64,000 nucleotides of DNA from an uncultured Eubacteriales bacterium (GCA_900550955.1 URUF01000004.1:1-64000); one strand, 5' to 3'. Positions 42,866 to 51,248 are shown, counted from the first letter of the stretch. A program made the numbers and translations. Notes: generated by a model not told the origin, from the letters alone.

Positions 42866-43882
42866 ATGAAAAAGATCATCAATGCTGCCAGAGATTTTGT
42901 TCCCGAAATGTTGGAAGGCATCTATGCCGCGCATCCCGATGAGCTGGCGTGCGTTGGGAGCGATTTACATTGCCTTGTTTCCAAGCGCAAGCACGCCGGC
43001 AAGGTGGGCATTGCCACGGGCGGCGGTTCGGGGCATCTGCCGCTGTTCCTGGGCTACGTGGGCGAGGGTATGCTGGATGGCTGCGCCATCGGGGATGTGT
43101 TCCAGTCGCCCAGCGCGGAGCAGATGCTAAGCGTGACCAGGGAGATTGACCAGAGCGCGGGCGTGCTGTATATCTACGGGAATTATAACGGCGATATCTT
43201 CAACTTTGACATGGCCGCCGAAATGGCCGACATGGAGGAGAACATCCGCGTGGAGAGCGTGGTGGCGGGCGAGGACGTGGCCTCCGCCGCCCCAAGCGCG
43301 GAGGGGGAGCCCAACAAGCGCCGAGGCGTGGCGGGCATCTTCTTTGTGTACAAGTGCGCGGGAGCGGCCGCCGCCGCCGGGCTTGATTTGGACGGGGTAA
43401 AGCGCGTTGCGGAAAAGGCGTGCGCCAATGTGCGCACCATGGGCGTTGCGCTTACCTCCTGCACGGTGCCGCGCGTTGGGCACGCCAGCTTTGAAATTGG
43501 CGAGGATGAAATGGAAATTGGCATGGGTATTCACGGCGAGCCTGGCGTGCGCCGCGGCAAGCTGCGCCCGGCTGACGAGATTGTGGACGAAATGCTCGCG
43601 CCCATCCTCAAGGACCTGCCCTTTGAAGGCGGCGACGAGGTGGCGGTGCTGGTCAACGGCCTTGGCGCAACGCCGCTGGAGGAGCAATATGTGATGTTCC
43701 GCCGGGTGAAACAGGTACTGGACGCCAAGGGCATTCGCATATTCCACACCTACGTGGGGGAATATGCCACCTCCATGGAGATGGCGGGCGCGTCTATCTC
43801 GCTGATGCGGTTGGATGAGGAGCTGAAAGCCTATCTGTCCGCGCCGGCGGATACGCCATTTTTTAAGCAGCGTGCGTTATAA
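42866..43882 (+). CDS. dhaK: dihydroxyacetone kinase substrate-binding subunit DhaK
   Basis: 338 residues. DhaK fold: GGGSGHLPLFLGYVGEGMLDG with the His that contacts substrate, NYNGDIFNF with the conserved Asp, and MGIHGEPG with His223, the residue that binds dihydroxyacetone covalently as a hemiaminal. Glu in the usual SGHEP is Leu here. In the classical system it phosphorylates DHA with DhaL. Why a pathway thought to yield DHAP directly should need DHA kinase is unclear; it may salvage DHA or act on another short ketose. Confidence 0.9.
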   Translation: MKKIINAARDFVPEMLEGIYAAHPDELACVGSDLHCLVSKRKHAGKVGIATGGGSGHLPLFLGYVGEGMLDGCAIGDVFQSPSAEQMLSVTREIDQSAGVLYIYGNYNGDIFNFDMAAEMADMEENIRVESVVAGEDVASAAPSAEGEPNKRRGVAGIFFVYKCAGAAAAAGLDLDGVKRVAEKACANVRTMGVALTSCTVPRVGHASFEIGEDEMEIGMGIHGEPGVRRGKLRPADEIVDEMLAPILKDLPFEGGDEVAVLVNGLGATPLEEQYVMFRRVKQVLDAKGIRIFHTYVGEYATSMEMAGASISLMRLDEELKAYLSAPADTPFFKQRAL

Positions 43883-43894
43883 GGGGGCGTTTTG

Positions 43895-44527
43895 ATGAAT
43901 GCGGCTGACTTGCGCGGCCTGATGGAAACATGGGCGCGGCTGATGGCGGAAAACCGCGATTGGCTGATTGAGCTGGACAGCGTGGTAGGCGACAGCGACC
44001 TTGGCCTTACCATGAGCGACGGCTTTCGCGCTGCGGCTGACGCGCTGCGTGAAAGCGATGCGCGCGACGTGGGCAAAATGGCCTACCAGGCGGGAAAGGC
44101 CATGGCCTCGGCGGTTCCTTCCACCATGGGAACGCTAATGGCAAGCGGGCTGATGAATGCAGGAAAAGCGCTGAGGAATGTCGAAGAACTAAATGCTAAA
44201 CAGGAAGCTGCATTCTTCCAGGCGTATTTCGACGGCGTAAAGAACCGCGGAAAGGCGGAACTGGGCGAAAAGACCTTCCTGGATGGGCTGTACCCTGCTG
44301 TACAGGCGCTTTGGGAAGGGGCCGAAAACGGCCTTTCCCCCAAGGAAACCGCTCAGCAAGCCGCCGGCGCCGCTTGGCGCGCGTTTGAAGATACGAAAGG
44401 GATGCTGGCCAAGCATGGCCGGATGGCCATTCGCGGCGAGCAATCGCGCGAAATGCTGGATCCCGGGGCTGCCGTTGCCGCACTACTTATGAAGGGTTAC
44501 GCTCAATTCAAAGCGGACAGTGAGTGA
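43895..44527 (+). CDS. dhaL: dihydroxyacetone kinase nucleotide-binding subunit DhaL
   Basis: 210 residues from ATG 43895, seven bases after AAGGGGG. All-helical DhaL domain: LDSVVGDSDLGLTM carries the Mg-ADP-binding aspartates but has Leu where the family has His (GDADHG), then SAVPSTMGTLMASGLM and DPGAAVAALLM. DhaM, the PTS phosphodonor subunit, is absent, so it is either ATP-dependent or uses a DhaM encoded elsewhere. Together with the Leu in DhaK this suggests a diverged pair. Confidence 0.88.
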   Translation: MNAADLRGLMETWARLMAENRDWLIELDSVVGDSDLGLTMSDGFRAAADALRESDARDVGKMAYQAGKAMASAVPSTMGTLMASGLMNAGKALRNVEELNAKQEAAFFQAYFDGVKNRGKAELGEKTFLDGLYPAVQALWEGAENGLSPKETAQQAAGAAWRAFEDTKGMLAKHGRMAIRGEQSREMLDPGAAVAALLMKGYAQFKADSE

Positions 44528-44533
44528 TTGAGT

Positions 44534-45541
44534 ATGACGATCAGGGAAATTGCAACCATCGCAGGGGTTTCTCCAGCGGCGGTTTCACTGGTCATCAATA
44601 ATAAAAAGGGCGTCAGTGAGGAAACACGCCGCAGGGTTATGAGCGTGGTGGAGGAGTGCGGCTATGTGGCCGCCCCGCAAAAGAAAAAGGTTGAGCACTT
44701 TAGGCTGATGGTAATCAAATACCGCGCTCATGGCATTGCCCTGGAGGAAAACCAGGGCTTTATCGCCTCCATCATTGACAGGATTGAGAGCGAATGCCGG
44801 CGCTTTGCCTTTGACCTGATCATGTGCAACTGCGAGGCCAAAACGGCGGAAACGACTATCCGCGAGCTGATGCAGAACCCGCCGGATGGCGTGATCCTGA
44901 TTGGCACCGAGCTGCGGGAGGCGGATTATCCCCTCCTGCGCCTGTTTACCGTGCCCGTTGTGGTGCTGGATAACAACATCGTGCTGGACAATGTGGACAG
45001 CGTTGTGATGGATAACCGCCATTTGATGCAAAAAACGGTGCGTTACCTTTACGAGCTTGGTTACAGGGATATTGGGTATTTCAAATTCAACCTGCCCGTG
45101 AATAACTGCGACGAGCGCTACGAGGGGTATTTGGAGGAGCTGGGAAGGCTTGGCCTTACGCCGCCTGAACCCGTGTACCTGAACCCCACGGTGGACGGCG
45201 CGTGCGAAGACATGAAAAACCTGATCAAGAGCGGTTCCTACGTGCCGCATGGCGCGGCGGTGGCGGATAACGATACCGTGGTGATAGGCGCGGTAAAAGC
45301 CATCCGTGAGGCGGGCTACAGCATACCGGAGGATCTTTCCGTTGTGGGCTTTGACGATATTCCCTTTAGTGCGGTAACCATGCCCGCGCTTACAACCATG
45401 CGCATTTCGCGCTCCGCCATGGGCACGCTCGCGGTGGATATGATTCGCAAGCGCATCAAGCACCCGGATTGGCCCGGAATGCATATGCAGATCGGCGGCA
45501 AGCTGATTGTGAGAAACAGCACCCGTCCTGTGGACGGTTGA
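44534..45541 (+). CDS. LacI-family transcriptional regulator
   Basis: 335 residues; ATG 44534 preferred over TTG 44528. LacI-type helix-turn-helix at the start (TIREIATIAGVSPAAVSLVIN), hinge near residue 45-60, then a periplasmic-binding-protein-like effector domain (about 60-335) with VVGFDDIPFSAVTMPALTT. Encoded inside the operon between DhaL and the pentamer genes; likely controls the divergent transporter and BMC promoters. The inducer is probably the sugar or its phosphate. Confidence 0.92.
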   Translation: MTIREIATIAGVSPAAVSLVINNKKGVSEETRRRVMSVVEECGYVAAPQKKKVEHFRLMVIKYRAHGIALEENQGFIASIIDRIESECRRFAFDLIMCNCEAKTAETTIRELMQNPPDGVILIGTELREADYPLLRLFTVPVVVLDNNIVLDNVDSVVMDNRHLMQKTVRYLYELGYRDIGYFKFNLPVNNCDERYEGYLEELGRLGLTPPEPVYLNPTVDGACEDMKNLIKSGSYVPHGAAVADNDTVVIGAVKAIREAGYSIPEDLSVVGFDDIPFSAVTMPALTTMRISRSAMGTLAVDMIRKRIKHPDWPGMHMQIGGKLIVRNSTRPVDG

Positions 45542-45559
45542 ATATGGAGTGTGCGTGGC

Positions 45560-45883
45560 ATGCTGGTAGGCCGGGTAACGGGCTCCGTGGTGAGCACAAA
45601 CAAGGTGGAAGCGCTGCGCGGCGTGAAAATGCTGATTGTGCAGCCGGTAGAGCTGGATACGCTTTGCATGAAGAACGATTATGTGATTTGCGTGGACGAC
45701 GTGGGCGCGGGCGAAGGCGATTTGGTTTTTTGCGCCTATGGAAGCTCCGCCCGCCAGTCGGACACGTCCAAAAAGCATGCGTCGGATTACACGGTGTACG
45801 GCATTGTGGATTCCATTGATATGCGCGGCGCGCGCACCTATGACAAGGCGAAGGAGAAGGCGGCATGCAGTTGGCAAGAGTGA
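45560..45883 (+). CDS. BMC-P shell pentamer protein 1 (EutN/CcmL family)
   Basis: 107 residues from ATG 45560. EutN/CcmL beta-barrel: VGRVTGSVVSTNKVEALRGVKMLIV at the start, VDDVGAGEGDLVFCAYGSSAR in the middle and TVYGIVDSID near the end. Pentamers cap the shell vertices. First and longest of four consecutive pentamer genes, overlapping the next by 19 bases. Confidence 0.93.
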   Translation: MLVGRVTGSVVSTNKVEALRGVKMLIVQPVELDTLCMKNDYVICVDDVGAGEGDLVFCAYGSSARQSDTSKKHASDYTVYGIVDSIDMRGARTYDKAKEKAACSWQE

Positions 45884-46167
45884 TCGGCAGCATGGTGAGC
45901 ACGCGCAAGTCCGACCGGCTGGAAGGGCTGAAGCTGCTGGTGGCCGTGCCCATCGATATGGATACGTTTGAGGAAAAGGGCGCGCCGTTTATTACTGTGG
46001 ATACGGTGGGCGCAGGCGAAGGGGAAATTGTGATGTGGGCGGGCGGAAGCTCCTCCCGCCAAACGGCTTTGACGACCAATAAGCCCGTGGACAGCTCCAT
46101 TGTGGGCATTGTGGATTTTGTGGATATCCAGGGAAAGCGCGTGTACAGCAAGGGCGATGGCCAATGA
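45865..46167 (+). CDS. BMC-P shell pentamer protein 2 (EutN/CcmL family)
   Basis: 100 residues: ARVIGSMVSTRKSDRLEGLKLL, then VDTVGAGEGEIVMWAGGSSSRQ and VGIVDFVDI. The most canonical of the four pentamers. Start and stop both overlap neighbouring pentamer genes, so translation is coupled. Confidence 0.94.
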   Translation: MQLARVIGSMVSTRKSDRLEGLKLLVAVPIDMDTFEEKGAPFITVDTVGAGEGEIVMWAGGSSSRQTALTTNKPVDSSIVGIVDFVDIQGKRVYSKGDGQ

Positions 46168-46454
46168 AAATTGCAAAAGTAACGGGAACGGTGGTTTCCA
46201 CCGTAAAGTATGAAAAATACCGCGGCTTTAAGATGTTGAAGGTGCGCCATTTGACGCTGGAGGGCGAGCCTACCGGCGAGGAGCTGATCGCCCTGGACGC
46301 GGCGGACGCGGGGCTGGGCGATATTGTGCTTGTAAACAACGATGGCGGCGCGGCGCAGATGGTTGTGGGCGATCAAACGCTGATAGCCAGCGTGACCATT
46401 TGCGGCGTGATTGATTCGTATACCTGGCAGGGACGGACCGTGCACTGCCATTAG
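46164..46454 (+). CDS. BMC-P shell pentamer protein 3 (EutN/CcmL family)
   Basis: 96 residues: AKVTGTVVSTVKYEKYRGFKML, with DAADAGLGDIVLVNNDGGAAQM in place of the usual GAGEG...GSSAR loop, which is a diverged pore-side loop. Overlaps the previous gene by four bases. Confidence 0.9.
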   Translation: MKIAKVTGTVVSTVKYEKYRGFKMLKVRHLTLEGEPTGEELIALDAADAGLGDIVLVNNDGGAAQMVVGDQTLIASVTICGVIDSYTWQGRTVHCH

Positions 46455-46465
46455 GAGGCGGGCGT

Positions 46466-46729
46466 TTGAATATTGGCGTTGTTGTGGGTTCAGTGGTATG
46501 CACGGTTAAAACGCCCGCGCTGGAGGGCATAAAGCTGCTGATTGTGCGCCTGCTGGCAAACGGCCAGCCAAAAGGGCTTGTGATCGCCTGCGACGGAACC
46601 CGTCAGGCGGGTATAGGCGATACGGTTTATATGATTGGGCGCAAAGAGGCGGCCCTCATGCTGGATTTGAAGAACCCGCCGCCCAGCGACCTGACCATTG
46701 CCGGGATTATTGACCCGGAAACCCTGTGA
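46466..46729 (+). CDS. BMC-P shell pentamer protein 4 (EutN/CcmL family)
   Basis: 87 residues with a TTG start at 46466 behind AGGAGG. IGVVVGSVVCTVKTPALEGIKLL, then RQAGIGDTVYMIGRKEAALM and IAGIIDPETL. The shortest and most diverged pentamer. Last gene of the BMC operon, followed at once by a terminator. Confidence 0.9.
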   Translation: MNIGVVVGSVVCTVKTPALEGIKLLIVRLLANGQPKGLVIACDGTRQAGIGDTVYMIGRKEAALMLDLKNPPPSDLTIAGIIDPETL

Positions 46730-46738
46730 ATAAAGCGA

Positions 46739-46775
46739 AAAGGCCCGGCTAACGCTTGCGCATTGCCGGGCCTTT
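46739..46775. terminator. bidirectional terminator at the end of the BMC operon
   Basis: Perfect 11-bp stem (46739-46749 with 46765-46775) with A- and T-ends separates the convergent BMC operon and SH3/PG-binding gene. Confidence 0.9.
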
Positions 46776-46786
46776 GCCATATGGAA

Positions 46787-48106
46787 TTACCAGGTTGCCT
46801 TGCTGGCGGTTGTTACGGCGCTTTGGTGATCGTCGTCCACCTTTTTGGTGCCGTGCGTTTTGCTGTTCTTAAAATGGATGCAGAAGTGGCCGTCAAAGCC
46901 GTTGGAGATTGTGCTGGTACCGTGGGGCATGCCGTTCATGGAAGCGGCATAGACATGGCCGTTGTATTGGATAAGGATGGCGCGCCTGTTCCAGCTCCAC
47001 GAGCCGCCGAAAATGCTTTTCATCGTGGCGGTATCCTCGGCGGTGCGGGGCTCGGCGTCCAAATGGTTTACGCCGGACCAGCGCACGGCCTCAAAGGTTT
47101 TGCCGGTTTTAACGTCCTTGATGGTGAAGCGCGCGTTTTTGGGAATGACGGAGCTTACGTTGTCCGCAAACCAGTCCAGCACCTCCGTTTTGGCGGTTTT
47201 TTGGGAACTGGCGGAGGAAGCGCCCGCGGAGGCGGTTGCGCCAAAGATCACACGGATGGTGGCGGAACCGGCGATGCCGTCCTCTTTCATGTTGCGCTTC
47301 TTCTGGAATTTTTTAACGGCGGCCACCGTACCCTCGCCATAAACGCCGTCGATTGCCCCGGAGTAATATCCCAGGCATTCCAGCGCCTGCTGAAGCTTTA
47401 CCACGTTGTTGCCGCTATCGCCCTCGCGGGTGGCCGCCGGCGCAGAGCCGATTTCGGAAATGCTGCTGACGGTGGGGTACTTGCTTTCCGATTTGGCGGC
47501 GGAAGCGCTTTGGCTAGAGCCCGGCTCCGGCTGGGTGGTAAGGCTCTTTTTATTGCAGCTGCCAAAGATGCTGGTAACGGTTGCGGCGCCGGCGTAGCCA
47601 TCGGCCTCCAGCTTATGCGCCTTTTGGTAGGCTTCCACTGCGGCAGTGGTGCCGCTGCCGTATACGCCGTCGATCTTTCCATCGTAATACCCCAGAATTT
47701 GCAGAGCCTGCTGAAGCTTTTTTACGTCGCTGTTTTCATCACCTACGCGCATTATGCCGGGCGCGCTGCCCAGCGCCTTGATTTTTTCCGCCGCGCTTGA
47801 GGAGCTGCTGGATGAGGATGCGGATTTGGCTTTGTCCACATATTGCTTCATCATGTAGCCGGTAAAGCTGCCGTAACGCACTTTATACCAGCTGCCGCTG
47901 GCGCTTAGAATGGTAACGTCCTCTCCTTTGGGAACGGTTTGCAAAGCGGCGGCTTCCTTGCTGGCGGATTTACGGAGCACAACCTTCGCATTGGTGATTC
48001 CCCGATCTTCCGCAGCGGCGGCGGAAACGAGTGCAAAGCAAGAGAAAATAATGCTTGCGCACAGCGCCAGGCTTATTGCCTTGCGCAACCAAAAGCGGCG
48101 CATCAT
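46787..48106 (-). CDS. exported SH3 and double peptidoglycan-binding protein
   Basis: 439 residues with a signal peptide (cleaved near residue 32 after SAAAA). Order: bacterial SH3 domain (about 38-92), Ser-rich linker, PG_binding_1 domain (VKKLQQALQILGYYDGKIDGVYGSGT, core GYYDGKIDGVYG), second linker, a second PG_binding_1 domain, then a C-terminal domain (about 305-439) with WSWNRRAILI, HFCIHFKNSKTHGT and DDDHQ. The last domain recurs in clostridial wall proteins; it has a Cys/His/Ser-His-Gly pattern faintly like L,D-transpeptidases, but I would not assign that activity. Acts at the cell wall. Confidence 0.82.
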   Translation of the reverse strand: MMRRFWLRKAISLALCASIIFSCFALVSAAAAEDRGITNAKVVLRKSASKEAAALQTVPKGEDVTILSASGSWYKVRYGSFTGYMMKQYVDKAKSASSSSSSSSAAEKIKALGSAPGIMRVGDENSDVKKLQQALQILGYYDGKIDGVYGSGTTAAVEAYQKAHKLEADGYAGAATVTSIFGSCNKKSLTTQPEPGSSQSASAAKSESKYPTVSSISEIGSAPAATREGDSGNNVVKLQQALECLGYYSGAIDGVYGEGTVAAVKKFQKKRNMKEDGIAGSATIRVIFGATASAGASSASSQKTAKTEVLDWFADNVSSVIPKNARFTIKDVKTGKTFEAVRWSGVNHLDAEPRTAEDTATMKSIFGGSWSWNRRAILIQYNGHVYAASMNGMPHGTSTISNGFDGHFCIHFKNSKTHGTKKVDDDHQSAVTTASKATW

Positions 48107-48273
48107 ATGGATTCATTCCTCCTTTCCCGTAAAGGGAAGCATAAACCCTCGGTTCCTGCTCAATATATTACAAAATTATTAAATAGTCAATACAAAAGGA
48201 TGAACTGTTACAGGATTTGCAGCTTCCAAATTCCAGCTATTTTGATATCTTTTCAGCAAAATTGGGGAAACTA

Positions 48274-48302
48274 TTGACGAAAATGGAAATGGAGATTAAA
48301 CT
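48274..48302 (+). promoter_or_regulatory. candidate sigma-A promoter
   Basis: TTGACG (48274-48279), 17 bases, TAAACT (48297-48302), about 78 bases ahead of the large unknown gene, in an AT-rich 270-base divergent region that holds nothing else I recognise. Confidence 0.5.
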
Positions 48303-48379
48303 GGTATGGTGTTCATGATTCATTCATAATTGGCTCATTGTGTGGACACATTGATTTAAGGTAAGGGGTTCGTTTGTGT

Positions 48380-50857
48380 ATGAAGGAAATCAACGGTACC
48401 ATAACGCTGGCCTATGTAGAGGAGGATAACAGGCAGCGCGTCATTTTTCGCGTCATTCCGCTTTGCACCCGCGAGGGAGGCGTTTTTCACGGAGGCGCGG
48501 AGGATTTTCCAGATGAAGGCAGCTTGCGCATTGTGCCGGACAAGCGCGAGCAGAGTACATTTAAAGAGCGCATGCGTGAAATAGGCGGCCTGTGCGCCAT
48601 CCAGCTTTCCAGCGAGGGCAAGGAGCTGATGAAGGTACGCCAAAACCGCAACTATGCCCCCGAGCAGGGCGAGCGCAACCAGCTTGCAATCTATTCCGAT
48701 GTGATTTGTGAATTTACCGAGGACGGCTGCTTTGAGGTGGTGGAGGCCGGCGAGGACGCAGCTGACGCAATGACGGCCAAGGTGCTCCTGCATAAGGATA
48801 AAATGCTGTACGGCCCGGTTGAAAAAGAAGCAGCACAGAAGGCGACGATCGAAAGCCTGAAGCCGTTTGGCAACGATCGTTTTTTGTTGCATACGGTTGA
48901 AACGCCTGGGCTGGGGAAGCATTTGGTCTATTGGGATCCGGAGGCAACGCTGAACTGGCGGCAGCGCCGCAATAGCCTGCGCCGCCGCGAACGCGCCGGG
49001 CAGGAGGAGGAAGCCGAGGAGAAGCTGCCCAAAACGGCGGAGGCCAAAAAACCCGCAGAGGAAAAGCCGCGCAAGGAAAAGGCGGAAGCGGCCGCAAAGC
49101 CGGAGCGCGCGGCAAAGGTGGACCCCTATACGCGCCGTGTGGAACGGGCGGCGGAGATTCTGCGCCAGGAGGAAGAAAAGAAACATACGGAGGAACAGGC
49201 GAAGGCGGAGGCCGAAGTGCAGCCCCAGCAGGCGGAAAAGGATTCCCCGGCAGAGGCGGCTGAAACGGTTGAAATGCCCGAGCCCGCGCCTGAGCAGGAA
49301 ACGCCGCTGCCCATTGGCGCCAAGCTGGATATTTTGGATACGGATTTGCCGTTTGAGCAGCAGATTTCCCGCCTGGAGCAGCCGCTTAGCGAAGGCGCAA
49401 ACCGGCTGACCAATGACGCGCCGGAGCCCGAGGAGGAAGCGCCGGAGGCAGTAGCGCATTTTTCCGGCACGCCGCTGGTAAAAACGCCCGGCAAGGCCGC
49501 GCGCAGCAAAACCAAGCCCGAGAATGTGCACCATGTGGTGGAGCAGCAAATCCGCCGCCAGCGCGACGAGGTGATGGGCACGGAAATGGGCGCGGGCGTA
49601 TACGGCATGGTGGAAAACCCGATTGAAAACCTGCGGGCCTGCGTGGATTACATTTGGCAAAATGCCGATATGCGCGATCAGGCGCTGAACATGCTCATGG
49701 AAAACGACGCGTTTACAGCGGATATGGCGGCCCGCCTGCGCAGCGGCGGCACCAATTTGCACGCTGCTGCTGCGGCGCAGGAGCAGTTGGCCGAAATCGA
49801 GGCGGACAGGCTTACGCTGCTGATGCAGCTTGAAACGGCAAGGGCGAATGAGAAGAAATTCCGTGAGGAAGCGCTTTCCAAGCTGACGCAGAAGAAACGC
49901 GACGAGGTGGAGCGCCTTAAAAATGAAGTAAGGCAGCTGGAAGCCACCCGCCGCCGGCTTTCCGAGGCGACGCAGGCGTTAAGCAGCGGTACCGCGGCGC
50001 AGGTGACGGATTTTCTTGCCGCGAAGATGAACTGCCTGAGTGGCGCGGGGGAGCAGCGGGTGCTGCTTTCGCCCGTGATAGGGCAGGAGTATACGCAGCA
50101 GGTGCTTGCCGAACAGCTGCGCGTGCATATGAACGACAGCGGGTTTGGCATTAACGAGGACGAGGCCATGAGCCTGCTGATCAGCTTTGCGCTGTACGAC
50201 GCGGTATGCCTGCGCGCCCGTACCCTTGCGGATGCGCAGCTTTTTGCCACGGTGATGCTGGAGAGCTTCGGCCTGCAAAGCGTATCGGCGACGGTTTGCC
50301 CCGGCGCATATGTGGAAATGATCAGCTTGCTGCCGGAGGATGAACACCGCACGCCTACGGTAACGGTACAGCCCCTTGGCACGGAAACCATGTCTGTATT
50401 CGGGCATAAAACGATTTATCTTACGGATGAAAGGACGCTGGCCTCGCAGCAGGATTTGATGCTGCCCTATCCGGTAATCAATGTGCCGGGCATGCTCAAG
50501 CGCGCCTTTGGCCATACGGTGGAGTGGACGCCGGTTGCGCCCGCAGCGCTTTCCTCCTTCGCGGGTATTCGGGCGGATACCCATCCCATGCTTAGCGATG
50601 CGGAAAAATGGTTCGGGGAATTGAAGCGCGCGCTCAGGCAGGCGGAAATGCTGCCGCCAGACGCGATGCTGGTAAGCATGCGCAGGTTTATTGAGGTGGC
50701 TTCCCGCAAGGTGCGCGGAGGCTTCCTGGCGGCCGCAGATACCGCGGTTTGCCATTGGGTGGTGCCGCTAATCCTGATGAACAGGCACGAGTCGCCCGAG
50801 GTGGCGGAGGCGCTGGCGGGCCTGCCGCATGCCATGGATATGCTGGGCATACGTTAA
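48380..50857 (+). CDS. large coiled-coil protein of unknown function
   Basis: 825 residues from ATG 48380 (TTG 48374 possible). I do not recognise the family. N-terminal globular region (about 1-195) with many beta-like stretches, then a Lys/Glu/Ala-rich low-complexity linker (about 200-380), a helical region around ENPIENLRACVDYIWQNADMRDQ, a coiled coil (about 475-535, EQLAEIEADRLTLLMQLETA), and a C-terminal globular domain (about 540-825) with LSPVIGQEYTQQVLAEQLRVH. No signal peptide or membrane helix and no P-loop I can see. The C-terminal part could be a diverged ATPase-like domain. Followed after 32 bases by a small FakA-like gene. Confidence 0.75.
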   Translation: MKEINGTITLAYVEEDNRQRVIFRVIPLCTREGGVFHGGAEDFPDEGSLRIVPDKREQSTFKERMREIGGLCAIQLSSEGKELMKVRQNRNYAPEQGERNQLAIYSDVICEFTEDGCFEVVEAGEDAADAMTAKVLLHKDKMLYGPVEKEAAQKATIESLKPFGNDRFLLHTVETPGLGKHLVYWDPEATLNWRQRRNSLRRRERAGQEEEAEEKLPKTAEAKKPAEEKPRKEKAEAAAKPERAAKVDPYTRRVERAAEILRQEEEKKHTEEQAKAEAEVQPQQAEKDSPAEAAETVEMPEPAPEQETPLPIGAKLDILDTDLPFEQQISRLEQPLSEGANRLTNDAPEPEEEAPEAVAHFSGTPLVKTPGKAARSKTKPENVHHVVEQQIRRQRDEVMGTEMGAGVYGMVENPIENLRACVDYIWQNADMRDQALNMLMENDAFTADMAARLRSGGTNLHAAAAAQEQLAEIEADRLTLLMQLETARANEKKFREEALSKLTQKKRDEVERLKNEVRQLEATRRRLSEATQALSSGTAAQVTDFLAAKMNCLSGAGEQRVLLSPVIGQEYTQQVLAEQLRVHMNDSGFGINEDEAMSLLISFALYDAVCLRARTLADAQLFATVMLESFGLQSVSATVCPGAYVEMISLLPEDEHRTPTVTVQPLGTETMSVFGHKTIYLTDERTLASQQDLMLPYPVINVPGMLKRAFGHTVEWTPVAPAALSSFAGIRADTHPMLSDAEKWFGELKRALRQAEMLPPDAMLVSMRRFIEVASRKVRGGFLAAADTAVCHWVVPLILMNRHESPEVAEALAGLPHAMDMLGIR

Positions 50858-50889
50858 TCTATACGAATAGACAAAGGAGGATAACGGAA

Positions 50890-51141
50890 ATGCTGGAATA
50901 CAAATTTGATACCCAACTGCTGATAGAGGGCACGGGCCTGGATGAGGATGCGATCAACGATTATATTACCAATCATATCAAGGGAGATTGCCTGCTGGCC
51001 GTTGGCGACGACGAGCTGATTAAAATCCATTACCATACCAACGAGCCGTGGCAGGTGCTGGAGTACGGCGCTTCGCTTGGCGATATCCACGATATCGTGG
51101 TGGAGAACATGGAGCGCCAGGCCAACGGCTTGGACGGCTAA
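50890..51141 (+). CDS. small stand-alone protein like the C-terminus of FakA/YloV
   Basis: 83 residues after AAAGGAGGA. DELIKIHYHTNEPWQVLEYGASLGDIHDIVVENMERQ corresponds to the last ~60 residues of FakA/YloV (DAK2-domain fatty-acid kinase; core pattern IKVHVHTN.P..VL.....G....I.I.NM). Only this end part is present, as a complete small gene with its own start and stop; the nucleotide-binding DAK2 domain is missing. In FakA this region belongs to the part that contacts FakB. Possibly regulatory, or a degenerate remnant kept as a separate gene. Confidence 0.75.
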   Translation: MLEYKFDTQLLIEGTGLDEDAINDYITNHIKGDCLLAVGDDELIKIHYHTNEPWQVLEYGASLGDIHDIVVENMERQANGLDG

Positions 51142-51198
51142 ACGCCTGGGATGAAAGGATAAAGCAAAAGCCTGGCCCCTTTGGAGTGACTACTTAGG

Positions 51199-51223
51199 GA
51201 TTTTCTGAAACAGAAAATTTTTG
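51199..51223 (+). terminator. candidate intrinsic terminator
   Basis: Short stem ATTTTCTG/CAGAAAAT (51200-51207 with 51211-51218) followed by TTTT, 58 bases beyond the small FakA-like gene. Confidence 0.5.
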
Positions 51224-51248
51224 AGTGACAACTTCAAATGTGCGGAAG

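Noticed and set aside
31229..46729. Standard Pdu, Eut or glycyl-radical (Grm/Cut) microcompartment
   Set aside because: No B12 dehydratase or ammonia-lyase, no glycyl-radical enzyme or activase, and no reactivase is encoded; the only candidate signature enzyme is the aldolase.
31229..46729. Fucose/rhamnose microcompartment
   Set aside because: A class II aldolase and FucU/RbsD-like mutarotase occur, but no fucose or rhamnose isomerase or rhamnulose/fuculose kinase; the kinase and isomerase are MtnK and MtnA types.
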